A stretch of DNA of 64,000 nt from the NCBI GenBank assembly GCA_035048485.1, contig CM068580.1:40413585-40477584 (forward strand), read 5' to 3'. Made by a program: the position numbers and the translations under genes. The notes under the pieces are model-generated. The model saw only the letters and a program-made list of their open reading frames with translations. It did no database searches and was not told the DNA's origin. This stretch comes from Pteria penguin (lineage: Eukaryota > Mollusca > Bivalvia > Pterioida > Pteriidae). Shown here in pieces: positions 1-12,200 of the stretch. How positions within the stretch are numbered: position 1 is the first letter of the stretch; each line of letters begins with the position of its first letter.

Positions 1-414
1 AATACTTATTTCTGAAATCAATCAAAGATAATTTCTACTCAGTTCAGTTTACATAGTCGTACCCTCAGTTTCTGAGCTCATATGATAAAGGCTGTATCTA
101 AGTTTTCAAAAATACCATCAATTTCCTCTTCATTCACAGTGTATTATAATTTTATTATATTGCTTAATTAACACAAGAAACTTGTGAGAAATCAAACAAT
201 TGCATTTGATATGGGATTAATAAATCATTAGTAAAACTACTGGTGCATCTTCTTTTAAGGTTTTCTATGTGAACATCAGACATTTACAGAAGTGTTAGTT
301 CCAGTGTATTCTTTTTAGATACTTCAGATTTTTCACATTCATTTCTAGATGTCTTGTGTAATCTCTCATGATATATTCAGACAGCTTTCATGTATTACTT
401 TCTGTTGATTCCAG

Positions 415-874
415 ATCAAGTTTGCGGCCGTGACGGCTATAGATGAATTCCACAAGAGGTTTGGAGAGGATTACATGCCACTTTTACCTGAAACAATTCC
501 ATTCCTGGCAGAACTTATGGAAGGTCAGTCATTGTTATCTTTTATTGTTACCTCTGCCTTTGTTCGGAAGGGATTCATTTTTAGCTGGGTATATTTAGAA
601 TGATTTATTAAGTATAGAAATGCCAATAGGAAGTAAGCTGTATTTTCTTACTATAAATGAAATCCTCTGACAATAGATCATTCCTGATTAACTTTAAGTC
701 ATTCCTGATTAACTTTAAAGTATTTATGCTTTCATATCTAATTTGCATACTTCCATTTATAACACCAGTATTTCTTCTTTTCCAGATGAAAATGAAGAAG
801 TTGAGAAAAAGAGTCACAGTGTGATAGCTGATATGGAGAAAACCCTTGGTGAACCTCTGCAGAAATATTTCTAA
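415..874 (+). CDS. HEATR1: HEATR1 (UTP10/BAP28 homologue), last two exons
   Basis: Two exons, 415-523 and 786-874, encode the last 65 residues of HEAT repeat-containing protein 1. This is a nucleolar scaffold needed for RNA polymerase I transcription and 18S rRNA processing in the small-subunit processome. The joined peptide has LPETIPFLAELMEDENEE and ends LGEPLQKYF, which matches the remembered C terminus of animal HEATR1 almost residue for residue. The acceptor at 411-414 (ccag) and donor at 524 (gtcagt) are good. The split codon (G|AT) makes Asp and the second exon ends in TAA at 872-874. The final HEAT helices and acidic turn are intact. The rest of the gene lies left of the window; 1-414 is its penultimate intron with nothing else visible. 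Confidence is high because both exons join in phase and the family match is close. Confidence 0.9.
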
Positions 875-907
875 TTGCCTACAATGTGAAATTAAACCAT
901 AAAGATC

Positions 908-913
908 AATAAA
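908..913 (+). promoter_or_regulatory. HEATR1 polyadenylation signal
   Basis: An AATAAA hexamer lies 34 bases after the HEATR1 stop codon, and an ATTAAA sits at 891-896 just before it. The short spacing implies a 3' UTR of only about 60 bases, which is usual for a housekeeping gene of this type. The cleavage site itself cannot be seen. Confidence 0.7.
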
Positions 914-930
914 TATTGATGAGTATTATA

Positions 931-1936
931 CTCTCAATAAGTGTATTACTGTGTATCTTACTCAAGTTTTACTCAATTAATGAAGCTCTGTTTTCCTGAT
1001 TGCTTGTCAGAATCTCTTGACAAGATTCTTCAATGGACACTATGGTCTTGTATTATGATTATTGCTAATTTTCAGTTTGATTTTCTTGTGTTCTTTTTTT
1101 TTTCTTTTTTGGATATAAAGATTTTGGTCACTGTGTAATCTTGTATGGCTCTTGAACATCTGGATAACACAGACATTTCCCTGTAGTATCTGTTTGTCAG
1201 TTGTTATCTAGTAGTGCATGGGGAATTTGTTCCTGTTACTCTTACCAGGATGAGGGAAGCAATGATGGGTCTCCTTTGTTGCAAGAATGTAGATTTCTTT
1301 TAGATAAAACTTAGGGCATCTGAGTCCTCCATGTCATTTTTTAAAAGAAAATAGAAAAGACAGAAACTATACATTGTAGGTAATGGGTATAATTTCTAGA
1401 AAATAGTGTGATGATAAGTATACAAAAGAAATTGAATTGGTCCATGTTTCCTAAGGATATATGGTTAGAACGAATGTATCTGTTTTCTGTATGTGTGGTT
1501 GAATCAGGATTATTTTAATGTGTCACTGTGCCTTGGTACAGCGAAAAAAGGTTAAGTGGGCCACCAGTGGTCCCCCTTAAACAGGAGAGTAGCCTATTTA
1601 GAGGGTATTTATGTAAAAGAGAGGCTATAAATAATATTAAAAGAGAGTTTGTGGGAAATTTTCTCTGCAAAGCATAGTATAGTCCTGTATATGGTCAGTG
1701 GAGAGGCTTTCTAGCTACAAAGTAAACTATGGTCTCCAACATAGATATAATGGGTAAAGCTTTTTTTCTCGTGATATTTAAAATAATGTTGAATATGGAA
1801 GCAAAGGTGGTCGGTGGAAAGGACGTGTGCCTTCTAGACAAATACATTCACAGATTTTGTCGAGAGGTTGTATATTTCTCTTGTCGACAAACAAGAGTTT
1901 AATATTGAACAAGAGCAACGCCTAGCGTGGCCTAAT
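931..1936. other. Intergenic spacer, HEATR1 to repeat element
   Basis: AT-rich spacer with no convincing exon. Splice sites, domains and long inverted repeats were looked for and none stood out. A 65-codon open frame at 941-1138 has no coding character. Confidence 0.5.
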
Positions 1937-2821
1937 ACGCCCGTCGCTTAATTCGGACGGGATCAATTGACATGATTTTCATGAAAAACATCTTGACGTT
2001 TACTAAAGTTAATTGCGTTTCATAGCATTTTATCATAGGAATAAGTCCAAGGGCAATAACTCCTGCAGAAATGGTCCTATTCAACCCATCTTGGAACTTG
2101 ACCTGCAAAACAAAAACTTGAAATCCCCCCCCCCCCTAACACCCCCTCCTAAAATTATAAATTTCTCAAAAATGAAGAAAAAGATATTAAAACCCGTAAT
2201 ATATGTGATAGTTGGTACATTTTACTTGTTTCATGATAAATTTCATAATGTATTTACAAAAATTAGATTTTTAATGAATTTTCAAAACAAATTTATAAGT
2301 CCAAGGGCCATAAATCCGTCAAAAGGAGGTAAATCGAAACAAAACTGGAACTGGTACTGACGCCGCTTGAAATAAAACTATATACTAAATTTCAACTCAA
2401 TATCTTGAAAGACGGCAAAAATAGTCCGGAAAACATGACCTGGGACATATGGTCAACCCCCCCCCCCCTAAAATTAAAAAAAATTCTCAAAAATGAAGAA
2501 AAAAATATTAAGACCCGTAATATATGTGATAGTTGGTACATTTTACTTGTTTCATGATAAATTTCATAATATTTTGACTAAAAAATAGATTTTTAATGAA
2601 TTTCTGAACAAATCTTGAAATTTATAAGTCCAAGGGCCATAAATCCGTCAAAAGTAGGTCAATCGTAACAAAACTGGAACTGGTACTGACGCCGCTTGAA
2701 ATAAAGCTATATACCAAATTTCAACTCAATATCTTGAAAGACGGCCAAAAAGTCCGGAAAACATGACCACGGACGGACGGACAATGCCATAACATAATAC
2801 GTCCCGTCTAATGACGGGCGT
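1937..2821. mobile_element. Palindrome-ended interspersed element
   Basis: The left end ACGCCCGTC (1937-1945) is the exact reverse complement of the right end GACGGGCGT (2813-2821). Each end also folds on itself: CCCGTC with GACGGG at 1940-1956, and CCCGTCtaatGACGGG at 2803-2818. Inside are two nearly identical units of about 327 bp, each opening with ATAAGTCCAAGGGCCATAAA (about 2297 and 2624), plus a partial third from about 2040. It codes for nothing. The hairpin-at-both-ends design resembles the larger elements at 37792, 48345, 51561 and 57538, but the sequence differs. The superfamily cannot be named from this copy. Confidence 0.6.
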
Positions 2822-4090
2822 TTAAAAACGGTTAGAAAAAAAGACGTTTACCAGTAAGAAACCAGAAGTTTCCAGATATATTATCTTTACACCGAGGACA
2901 TCGCACTTCCCCATCCCAATACACAGTTTCTCGAATCACATGCATACACTTTTGCCGTCATCATAACGTACTCATGATAGTTTGAGTGTTATGATACCCT
3001 TGTTCTCGAATTACCATGTGGCTGATCTGCTTTCATCTCATGCATGCATCGTTGATATGTTTTGAGCGGATGTGTCTTGCCAAACGGGAGACGATTACCT
3101 TGACAATCGGAGATGTCGCCTCTTATTTTCACGGTTCATGAAATTCTGTCTTGGTGCGTGAGCTATTGTGTGTTTCAAAACTTATTTCCGTTTCATTACT
3201 TTATAAAACAATACAAATTAGTTCGAGTAATGCCAATTTACATGTATCTGTAGCTTACATCTGTTCGTCCATTTGTAAATATTTATGATGCAGAGTTTTA
3301 GTGCAACTTTTGACATTTTGGTGAATTCGAGCAAATATGAACTTACCAAGATATTTTATACCCTCTAAAACGAAAACTCTCAAGCAAATAGTTTCTGTCC
3401 GGTAGATCGGTTTATATTAAGCAGATATATAACCTTTGTCATGTCTTGAAATCTGAGAGGCAGGGCATATATTTCACATGTGCATCCACTATCATTTTAC
3501 CACTGATACCGAACGTTTTCTTTCAATTTATCTTAAGATTTATTTATTTCATTTTTACTTTATAACATGTGTCTTCTTCATAACCAGGTGTTTTCTCCGT
3601 GTATCAAAATGTTGACCCTTAATATTAAAGAAACGGAAAATACTTTATATTTCTGACATAGAAGTTTTGCATTTTGTAAGCTGCCTTGCTGCTAGGGACA
3701 TCTGTGTTACACAAACACATCTTTCTGTCTGTAATTGTTTATATTGATCTTGAATCGGTGTTCAAGGGTGGCCTTTCCTGAGGGACAAATGACCATTTAT
3801 TACAGGACCTTCTATTATATCATCATCATCGCTTTTTATTGTTGTGTCATGAAGTCATTATAAGGTTAGATGTATGAGCATGCAATGCACTTAAAATAAA
3901 ATCTGTAAAGCGAACTTAACGGAAATAATTCAATTGTTTGTGCCGTTATAAGGTTATAACAATGCGTACTACAATATCTGGTACAAATAAGCCATGCAGC
4001 ATATACACATCGCCGTGTACAACGTTGGTGATAAGATTGTCGAGTGTGTACTTTATATCTAACATCATTTAAGGAGGAAGACGTCTAATA
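2822..4090. other. Spacer upstream of DEPTOR
   Basis: No exon or element recognised. This stretch should hold the DEPTOR promoter and 5' UTR, but no TATA box or initiator could be fixed with confidence. Confidence 0.4.
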
Positions 4091-7000
4091 ATGGATGAAA
4101 TCGTACGAACACGCTCCTACAGCGTCTCCGATACTTATGATATATATGCCATTGGGGAATATATCAGGTAGAGTACAAAGTTAGCATATTTCTTATAATT
4201 AAAGTCAGCGGACACGGGGTTTAAGAAAATTTTGTCTTCAAAATAGCAATTTCTATTTTTTATGTCGGTTGATTTAAGTTTTACGTCGCTATCTGCAATT
4301 TTTCAGTCCTTTCGCGACATGGAATCTCAATTATCGTGGCAATCGAAGCGTATCTGCAACACGAGCCAAGTGCTTAACCACTGCGCCAAGTCTGCAACAC
4401 TCAACCAACCCCCCCCCCCCCCTTTCCCTTCACCCTTTATGTTATGTTCAGTAATCTGTAGTGAATGAAAGCACTATGAATTGGGTATTTTAAAAATGAT
4501 ATGTTATTTTAAAGGATTTATTTACTTGTGTTCGCTTGAAAACAATTGTTATCTTGCATTTGTATCACTCCCTTGGTAAATAATCTTATCACATGAATTT
4601 CATTTTCCTTCATAAACATAACAATAATTTCATTTGTTGATTCAGAATTATCTTTTTCGGTCTCGTCTGTATGATGCGATACGCTAAAACTGACAAAAAG
4701 GTATTGTTGTCTAGAAATGCAATTTTTATTGTCATTGTCAAAAAAAGCAAGAACAACCCTAAAAAGTCTATGACGCAACGGGTCCTTCCGCCTACTGTTT
4801 ACAGCAGAAAATGTTTCCGGCATTTGTTTTCTCATTCGAAACATAATGCTCGCAAAAAGTATTATTTATGAAACGTAATGATAATGAAACATGAAATGCA
4901 CAGAGGAATGAATAGAATGTCCAGATTAAAACGATGTGTTTGTTAAACACTGCTGCTCCCGGTCGACAACAAAATAATTTTGTACAAAAGTCTAGATATT
5001 GATATTTAGCAGGAATTTTCCTTGATTAAAAGTTTTCAACCTTATAGATCTGCTCCTACCAGATTTCTCGGCATATTTATCTCCGACTCGCAAACTGTAG
5101 TTACTTTGTTACTTGCAGACAAGTTTCTACGTTGGTCATGTTTGTTTACCTCAGTGACGTCCGAAATCGTCTTCAAACAGGGACATACATGTCTCTGCTT
5201 CAAATAACGACTTGAATGTTTAAATGAAATTATCAAAACAAAAGAAAAAAGGTATCATGTTGAGGATCAAAGTATCGTTCATGATTAAAATTAGCGTCGA
5301 CAAATGCAGCACGATTTATGGATTTTTCTTTTAATTATGCATGAACTTCACCTATTTAAAATAGAGTTTGGGAGTGTGGACATGATCTAGCTTTGAGATA
5401 TCACTCCCCCGCTGTCTATTTACATCCGATAACGAGAATGATACGGGTTGACCACAAACGATAGGCTAACTGTCGTATGCCGTATGCATTCAACCTTTGT
5501 ATCTGATCTTGAATAGATAGATCTTACGTGCTCCGGAAAATCCTAAACAAAACTATATGGAATAATAGATGGCAATTGATAGGCTCCACTGGAATACCAG
5601 CTTTACGTAAACTAATAATACCCTGCTATCTTATACAGAATACTCTTCATGATCAAATACGCATTCTAAATGAACTTTCACTGTCATGCGTAAATAAAAT
5701 TTATAACCTCGATGGCGGAGTGAAACATAAAACACGTCTATAAAACTAGACTAGATTTGAGCCCTGTCGGGGAATAGTAATAAGTATCAACACGAGGTTT
5801 GTGTGTAAGAGGGGAGGCGTCCTATATAAGGGTATATACAGACGTGCGGCTGGAATGGGGTATACTTTTAGGTCACCCAATATATTAATGAGTATCATTT
5901 CCCTTCAAATATATATCAATGGGTATCTATCTAATAACAAAATATATGAATAGGTAGAACGTATATGGATATTACAAGAGAGGATATTTTTGCACTAGAA
6001 TCTGGAGTGCAGAAACTGATTGTAAGCTTATTCATGGTAAATAATGGGGAAATTTATTTCTGGTGTCATCTTTAATACGACACGTTGTAATGCACAGTAC
6101 GCAGAGGTTTATGTGGAATACGTCATGCCTTCACTATTCGTCATATGAATGGGTATGTTTTTACACTTTGCTCAATATATAAATGGGTAAGATGCCAGCT
6201 ACTCTAGTCGCACGACCCAACATCGTCGCACGTTACGCCCCCCCCCCCTTTCCACGTGGGTATCAAAGAGAGGTTTGTGTTTTTCTCCACATTGATTATA
6301 ATTATTTATGTACACTGGGTGGCATGATATCTGTAACAATGTGTTCATCATATTGTCTGTTTGTATTGTTACTTCTTTTCTCTGTTCCTACCTTAGATCT
6401 GAGATGCATTTAAACAGCTTAATAAGGGATAGAAAGTACCACTTTCGGACATATAAAACCTGTTTCCAAGGTAACGAAACAGTTGATTGGTTGATTCGGT
6501 GTCATCATTGTGATCAACGATCCCTGGCAATCAAAGCTATGAGGATGCTGGAAGATCGAGGGTTTCTACATCATGGTTAGCCGTTTTATTTATCTTATTT
6601 TCTGAGTAACGTACGTCAATTAAACTTGGTTTTATTGTTTCAGTTCAATTTTCATTCTAGAACATACATAAGGTCATTGTAGACAATATGTTACCTGTGA
6701 CAGTGGCGGATTTAGAGCCCCCCCCCCCCACTTTTGGCCACATATTTACTTGTAAAAATCCAGATTTTGCACCAAAGTGGCTGAAAAGTTTAGCTAATAC
6801 ACATGTGGGCCTCCCCGTTTCGGAACTCCTGGATCCGCCAGTGTGTGGTACACAAAATAAAACAAAATGGAAAATCCTGTATGTGTACTTATTTTAGCGG
6901 GGTTCGTACTTTAGCGGTATTAGCGATGTTCCTAGTGCGCTAATAATGACTATGCTGTATGCAGTATTCCTACGTATTATAGCTTCACAGAAATTAACAA

Positions 7001-9258
7001 CTTGATATACATCGAGTTAGTTATTACTATGTAACATTAAGTAGACTGTTAACAGATTTTCGCTAGTTGTAATGAAGAAATCGATATCATGGATTATGTT
7101 TAAAGTATTTCTTCAACTGCAAGACATAGCTGGATCCAGCTAGCTGCAAATCGTGTCTTTATTTTACTGACATGACAATGCATCTAGAGGCGAGCTACAG
7201 AGATCATTCTAGAGAGAAGTCTTCTGTTGTATTTTTCAGTTTGTGACGACCATAAGTTTAAAGACGAAGCTCTCTTCTATCGTTATCGAATGGACGACGA
7301 AAACACTATGGAGGAGTACAACGATCTGAAGAACTTCTATACGGGACAAAAATACTACAGAATGTATGTCGCCGTCATACAGAATCATACATTTTCCATT
7401 ACATGACCAGTATTGATCAATCTGATTAAAACCAAATCCCTACTTCGCTTGTCGTTTCTGATAATCGCGGTATCGCGACTTATCAGTAAACGGGAGCGAA
7501 TTAGAGGTCTGATTTCAATTAGATTGAGTATTGATTATCTCTGCCGTAAAGTTTTGACTGACACACTCTCTCTCTCTCTCTCAGTTGGGATCTAGATTCT
7601 AGACTGGAGGGCCTTGGGTTCGAACACAGCCCATCTCTCATCACTGTCCTCTCTTTGGAGTCAGACAGTACCCTTTATGTGGTTAAATACATCTGTCACA
7701 AAGTAAAGTGTTTATCTCGTTGCTAATCTTATAACAATATTAACTAGCGTAGTTCAGAATGACACATCTTAAAATTGAACGTTCAGATAGAATTTGGTGC
7801 ACTAGGTGATTTATATATATTTGAATTTCTACCATTTCCAGAGTGGTTTCATCCAAGAGATCTATCTTGAGGAGTTACCAGCTGAGAGGACAGGTCTATC
7901 ACAAAGTGTTCGTGGGCTCAGCGTTCGTCGATCTATTACTACTAGATGGGGAAGTGGCATTAGAAGAGGAGGCGATCAAAATCGGGAGAAATCTCCTTGA
8001 GATGAATATCATAAAACACAGTAGGTTTGAGTCATAGTTCATGAAGGCCATGACGTATCAATTGTTTATAGTTTTTTTCGTGTTACATTCCTTTTTTATA
8101 ACTACCAGGCTTCACGTTATGTGACATCTGTCATTTGTTCACTTGTTCATAGTGATGACGTTCAATATGACGTTCTATCGCCTTTTTATTTTAGTCAAAC
8201 GTGGTTGGATGTAGTGTTCTATCACTGGTTCATGGTATCAAGACATCACGTAATATGACGTTCTATCATTTGTTCGAAGTGTCAAGATATCATGAAATGT
8301 GGATTTCTGTCAATTGTTCACCATCTTGACAAGACGTCAAGTAATTTAAAGTATTATGACATTCATTATGTTAAAAAGTCATCTATAGTGCGGCGTGCTG
8401 TCTGTTATACTGAATGTCCAGACGCCATGTAATGTGCGTTCGGCCATTTGTTTATAATGGTCAGACATTACGTAATGTGGTGTTCTATCACTTGTTCCTT
8501 ATTCAAACTTTTTGCTAATGTTCAGTATAGTGTACATTAGGTTAAAAAGTGTCACCTTTTTGCCCCAAATATAATGCAGCTAAAGAACACCCAGCGTATT
8601 TATTTGGAGCATTGCGATGTCTTGACTTTTAATGGACATTTAGAAATGATTTGATTGAAATCAATAAATAAATCCATTAGATTTCATGCGCGGATCCAGG
8701 ATTGAAGATTCGTTTTCCTGGTACACCCTGAGATTCGACAAAATTGAGTTGTGGCATTGCATCATCTAATGATTGTATAGTTTCTTGGATAAGGAGTTCA
8801 TCTTGTGATGAAATCTTTGATACCGTTTGCTGTAAAGAAAACGAATTTTCACCCTACGGCATAATTCAACCCCCTCTAGGAAATGTGAAGGATCCCCTCA
8901 CAATAGAGTGTCTGGATCTGCGACTGAATTTGATTTAATTATAGAATGAATAAATTACTCTGCAGTTACAGATGACCATCATTTTCGGAACAGCATGCTT
9001 CTATATCAGTTTATTGTGAATTATGACGGGAAACATTCTTTGTCGGACATACTCAAGTATAACATCGACATGGGCGGGAGAGATTCTGCATTTTCCAGGT
9101 CATATAGGGACCACCCGAACACCCATCACAGTGTATACAGACTACACGACAGAGGAATACCAACAAGTTAGTGTTATACACTGGAATATCAGAAATAGGG
9201 ATGGGGGAAACACGTCGACCTCAAGTTCTTCGTCGTTCATTTTCTGTTGAGAGCCCCG

Positions 9259-9293
<35 letters not shown>

Positions 9294-12200
9294 AGTGGTA
9301 TCCCACTTTTAGTTTTGAGATGGTCCCAGAAAACAGGAGGTGTAAAATGAGTAACTCCGAGGTGGTGCACACAGAGGTGCTTTTAAAAAATTTGGTACTA
9401 AAATGTAAACAAATATCGCCAGCAATATTTTGTGATATGATTATGTGACATCATCAGATTAATTTCATTAATTATTGTTTATTTTAAGCCGGTGTGGCCT
9501 AGTGGATAAGGTGCTCGGCTCGTGATCGAGAGGTCGCGGGTTCGACTCCCGCCCGGGGCACACCGGTGTTCTGTCTTTCGGATGAGACAGTAAAAACCGA
9601 GGTCCCGTGTCACGGTAGGCGTGGCACGTAAAAGATCCCTCACTGCTTCGGGTGGGTCCGTTGCAAAGGTCTAAATTTGTATGCAATGCATCAGGCAGAT
9701 GCCGTCACCATATACGTGAAATAATCGTGGAGTGACGTAAAACAATAATCAAACAAACAAACAAACAAACAAAATTGTTTATTTTAAATTTATTTTAAAG
9801 ATCAGATCCAAATAAGAAATATATACATATATCTATTGGCAACGACAGACAGATCATACAGGACAATGTGAGAAAAATAATCATTCATTATTTACTACTG
9901 TGGATAGTGAACTACCACTTCGGGGTCTCTGTTGATTTTCGTATTATTTTATTTTCACAGTGGCATAATGTGCCCATTTTTCACCCAAACTATACCATAC
10001 GGTTTTTAGTATTTGCTGTATAAATCCATATTTTTTTGTGTTTTACAATAGAAAATATATTTCATAGACTATGATAACTGGAATGACGAAAACAAAGACG
10101 TTCAACCCCCTGACGCATCCGGGTCTTTTGGTGACAGCAGTTTGAAGGTTGAGATCAAACCGAAGTCAGGTATGGTACATTATAAACCTAAAAAATATGT
10201 AACTATTTAATTGTTTTAAACTTTCAATGTAACACCGTTTTCCCATTTGCTTTGTAAAGACCGCCCACCGTCGAGACAGGTTTGTAATCAAAGATTACAT
10301 CAAAATTGGCGACAATGATGCATGATGGACCTATCTTACATGTATTGCTACTCTATTGCCAGGGGCGGTTCCAGGTTTTAGAGTAAAAGGGGGCGTTATC
10401 AGGCTAAGGGTTTGAGGACCGATTCTAGTGGACTTTGCCCCGGATAGTTCCAACAATGAAGGATTTAGGGCCTTAAAATCACGCTACTTCAACGTCCTAT
10501 GTCAATACCGCAAATGCCGTGTAACTGAAGCGTTTTTGTAGTGCATCTATGAGAGATTTTGTCACACATCTGAGTCAGATCTGATTTTTTAATGAAGCTG
10601 ATTCCGCTGCATCATCTCTTGGCTTTTCTCTCATACAATAATTATAGGAAACAGTAGAGTTGGACCCATAGACTGTTTTTTAAAAAGGATTGCGACGTGC
10701 AACATATGCTCTTAAGTTGTGGAAGGGGAGGGATTGAGGTTGAAGCCCTAAACCTAGCCAAAATGACCCGGAGAAGTCGAGTAGATGTATGATTGTCTGA
10801 TTCATACTAGTCTTCCGGGTTAACAGTAACAGATTCTCTCTCCCTTTTTAGTTTTTGGGGGGTAGGGACAAACGTCTCCTCCGCCCCGCCTCCTCTGGAT
10901 CCGCCATTGAGTGCAATTTGATATCTAGCTTGGTCGCCCTTAAGTCTGCTTCTACATTTTCATTTTTTTCCAGGAGATCGACTAACTCTGTATTTCGAGG
11001 ATGAAGGACAGATTTAAGACTTAATCATCAATCTGGATTTGAGATGATGTTGTGAATATGACTAATGTCATCGAATATGAGCGACGAAATTATCATTTAG
11101 ATTTTAATTTTTCAAAAACTTGCATAAATGAAATATATAATAAATATGTCGCGATAGAGGATAAAAGTTTATTGTATTTGTATTATATTTTGTTACAGTA
11201 TATTACTAATAGGTGGAAATGATAGTCAAATTGTACTTGTACGTGGTGTTTGCTGGATTGTAATAACGTATTGTATTTATTTCTCAGTGCTGTTACGATG
11301 TGCTACACCAGATGAACTAGAAGATCCGGACACCCCATATGTCAAGACTTCTCACAAAGTGAGTATCGCAAAAATACCGTAACTTAACCGTAACATGAAG
11401 GCCGATTACAGTGACAACAAAAGCCAAAATATGCTGTTATTATCATAGTCAAGGACACCAACGAATTGATTTATACTTAGAATGTCGCCCATCATCGTAT
11501 ACGATCGATGACTCGGGGAAAGAAAAAGATCCCATTCGGAACTGCTTCACCTTTTTGCTTTTTACTAGCCACAAGGAGTTCATAATTACAAGATCCCCTA
11601 TTGCCTGGAGTGGATCCGTTGCAAAAGATAGATCAAAGCACTGAAAGTACAGAGAAATAGGATATTTATTATTTGCGTATTTCAGAATACACTTTACAGG
11701 GATTTATTTTTAATATATCTTCTTACTTACTGGGAATGGCAGCTCCAGATATGAAACCCTTTAATATATAAAAATATTTGTGTACGTCTAAAACTATTTC
11801 AATATAAATACTAGGCTTGATTTTAATTTGAAAATATAAATTCCTCTTCTTAAATACGCATTTTTTTTTTTTGCATCTGCTCAAAAATGCAGAGACGGTA
11901 CAAAATAGCGCTTCCGTTGCAGTCGTAACTGCTCTTTAATATACTTCACAAAAGTAGACATGTGGTTGCCTTGTGCGAGATGTTGATAACAGCTGAAATT
12001 ATGATAAACAACAGTAATTATTTTCATATACATTTGTACTTGTATAACACAATTGGGTATGATTCAGCACTTTCGTTTGATCGTAAATCTGTTATATTGT
12101 GATGAATCGCAGCATTATGCATTTCCGGCTGTTTGGCAGAAGTGTGTATATTCATATGCCTAATGTTAATTTGTAATTTCCAATTGTACATTGTTCTGCG

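Noticed and set aside
7600..7690. Another tRNA-derived SINE in DEPTOR intron 3
   Set aside because: Only a box B-like GGTTCGAACACAGCC and loose body similarity. No box A and no tail.
9488..9560. tRNA gene
   Set aside because: The tRNA-like fold is the head of a SINE: body, tail and target duplication follow. The same holds at 26192, 35408 and 20333 (minus).
10049..10052. Acceptor at 10051 for DEPTOR exon 6
   Set aside because: It gives an in-frame TGA after seven codons; 10067 keeps the protein open and the total length divisible by three.
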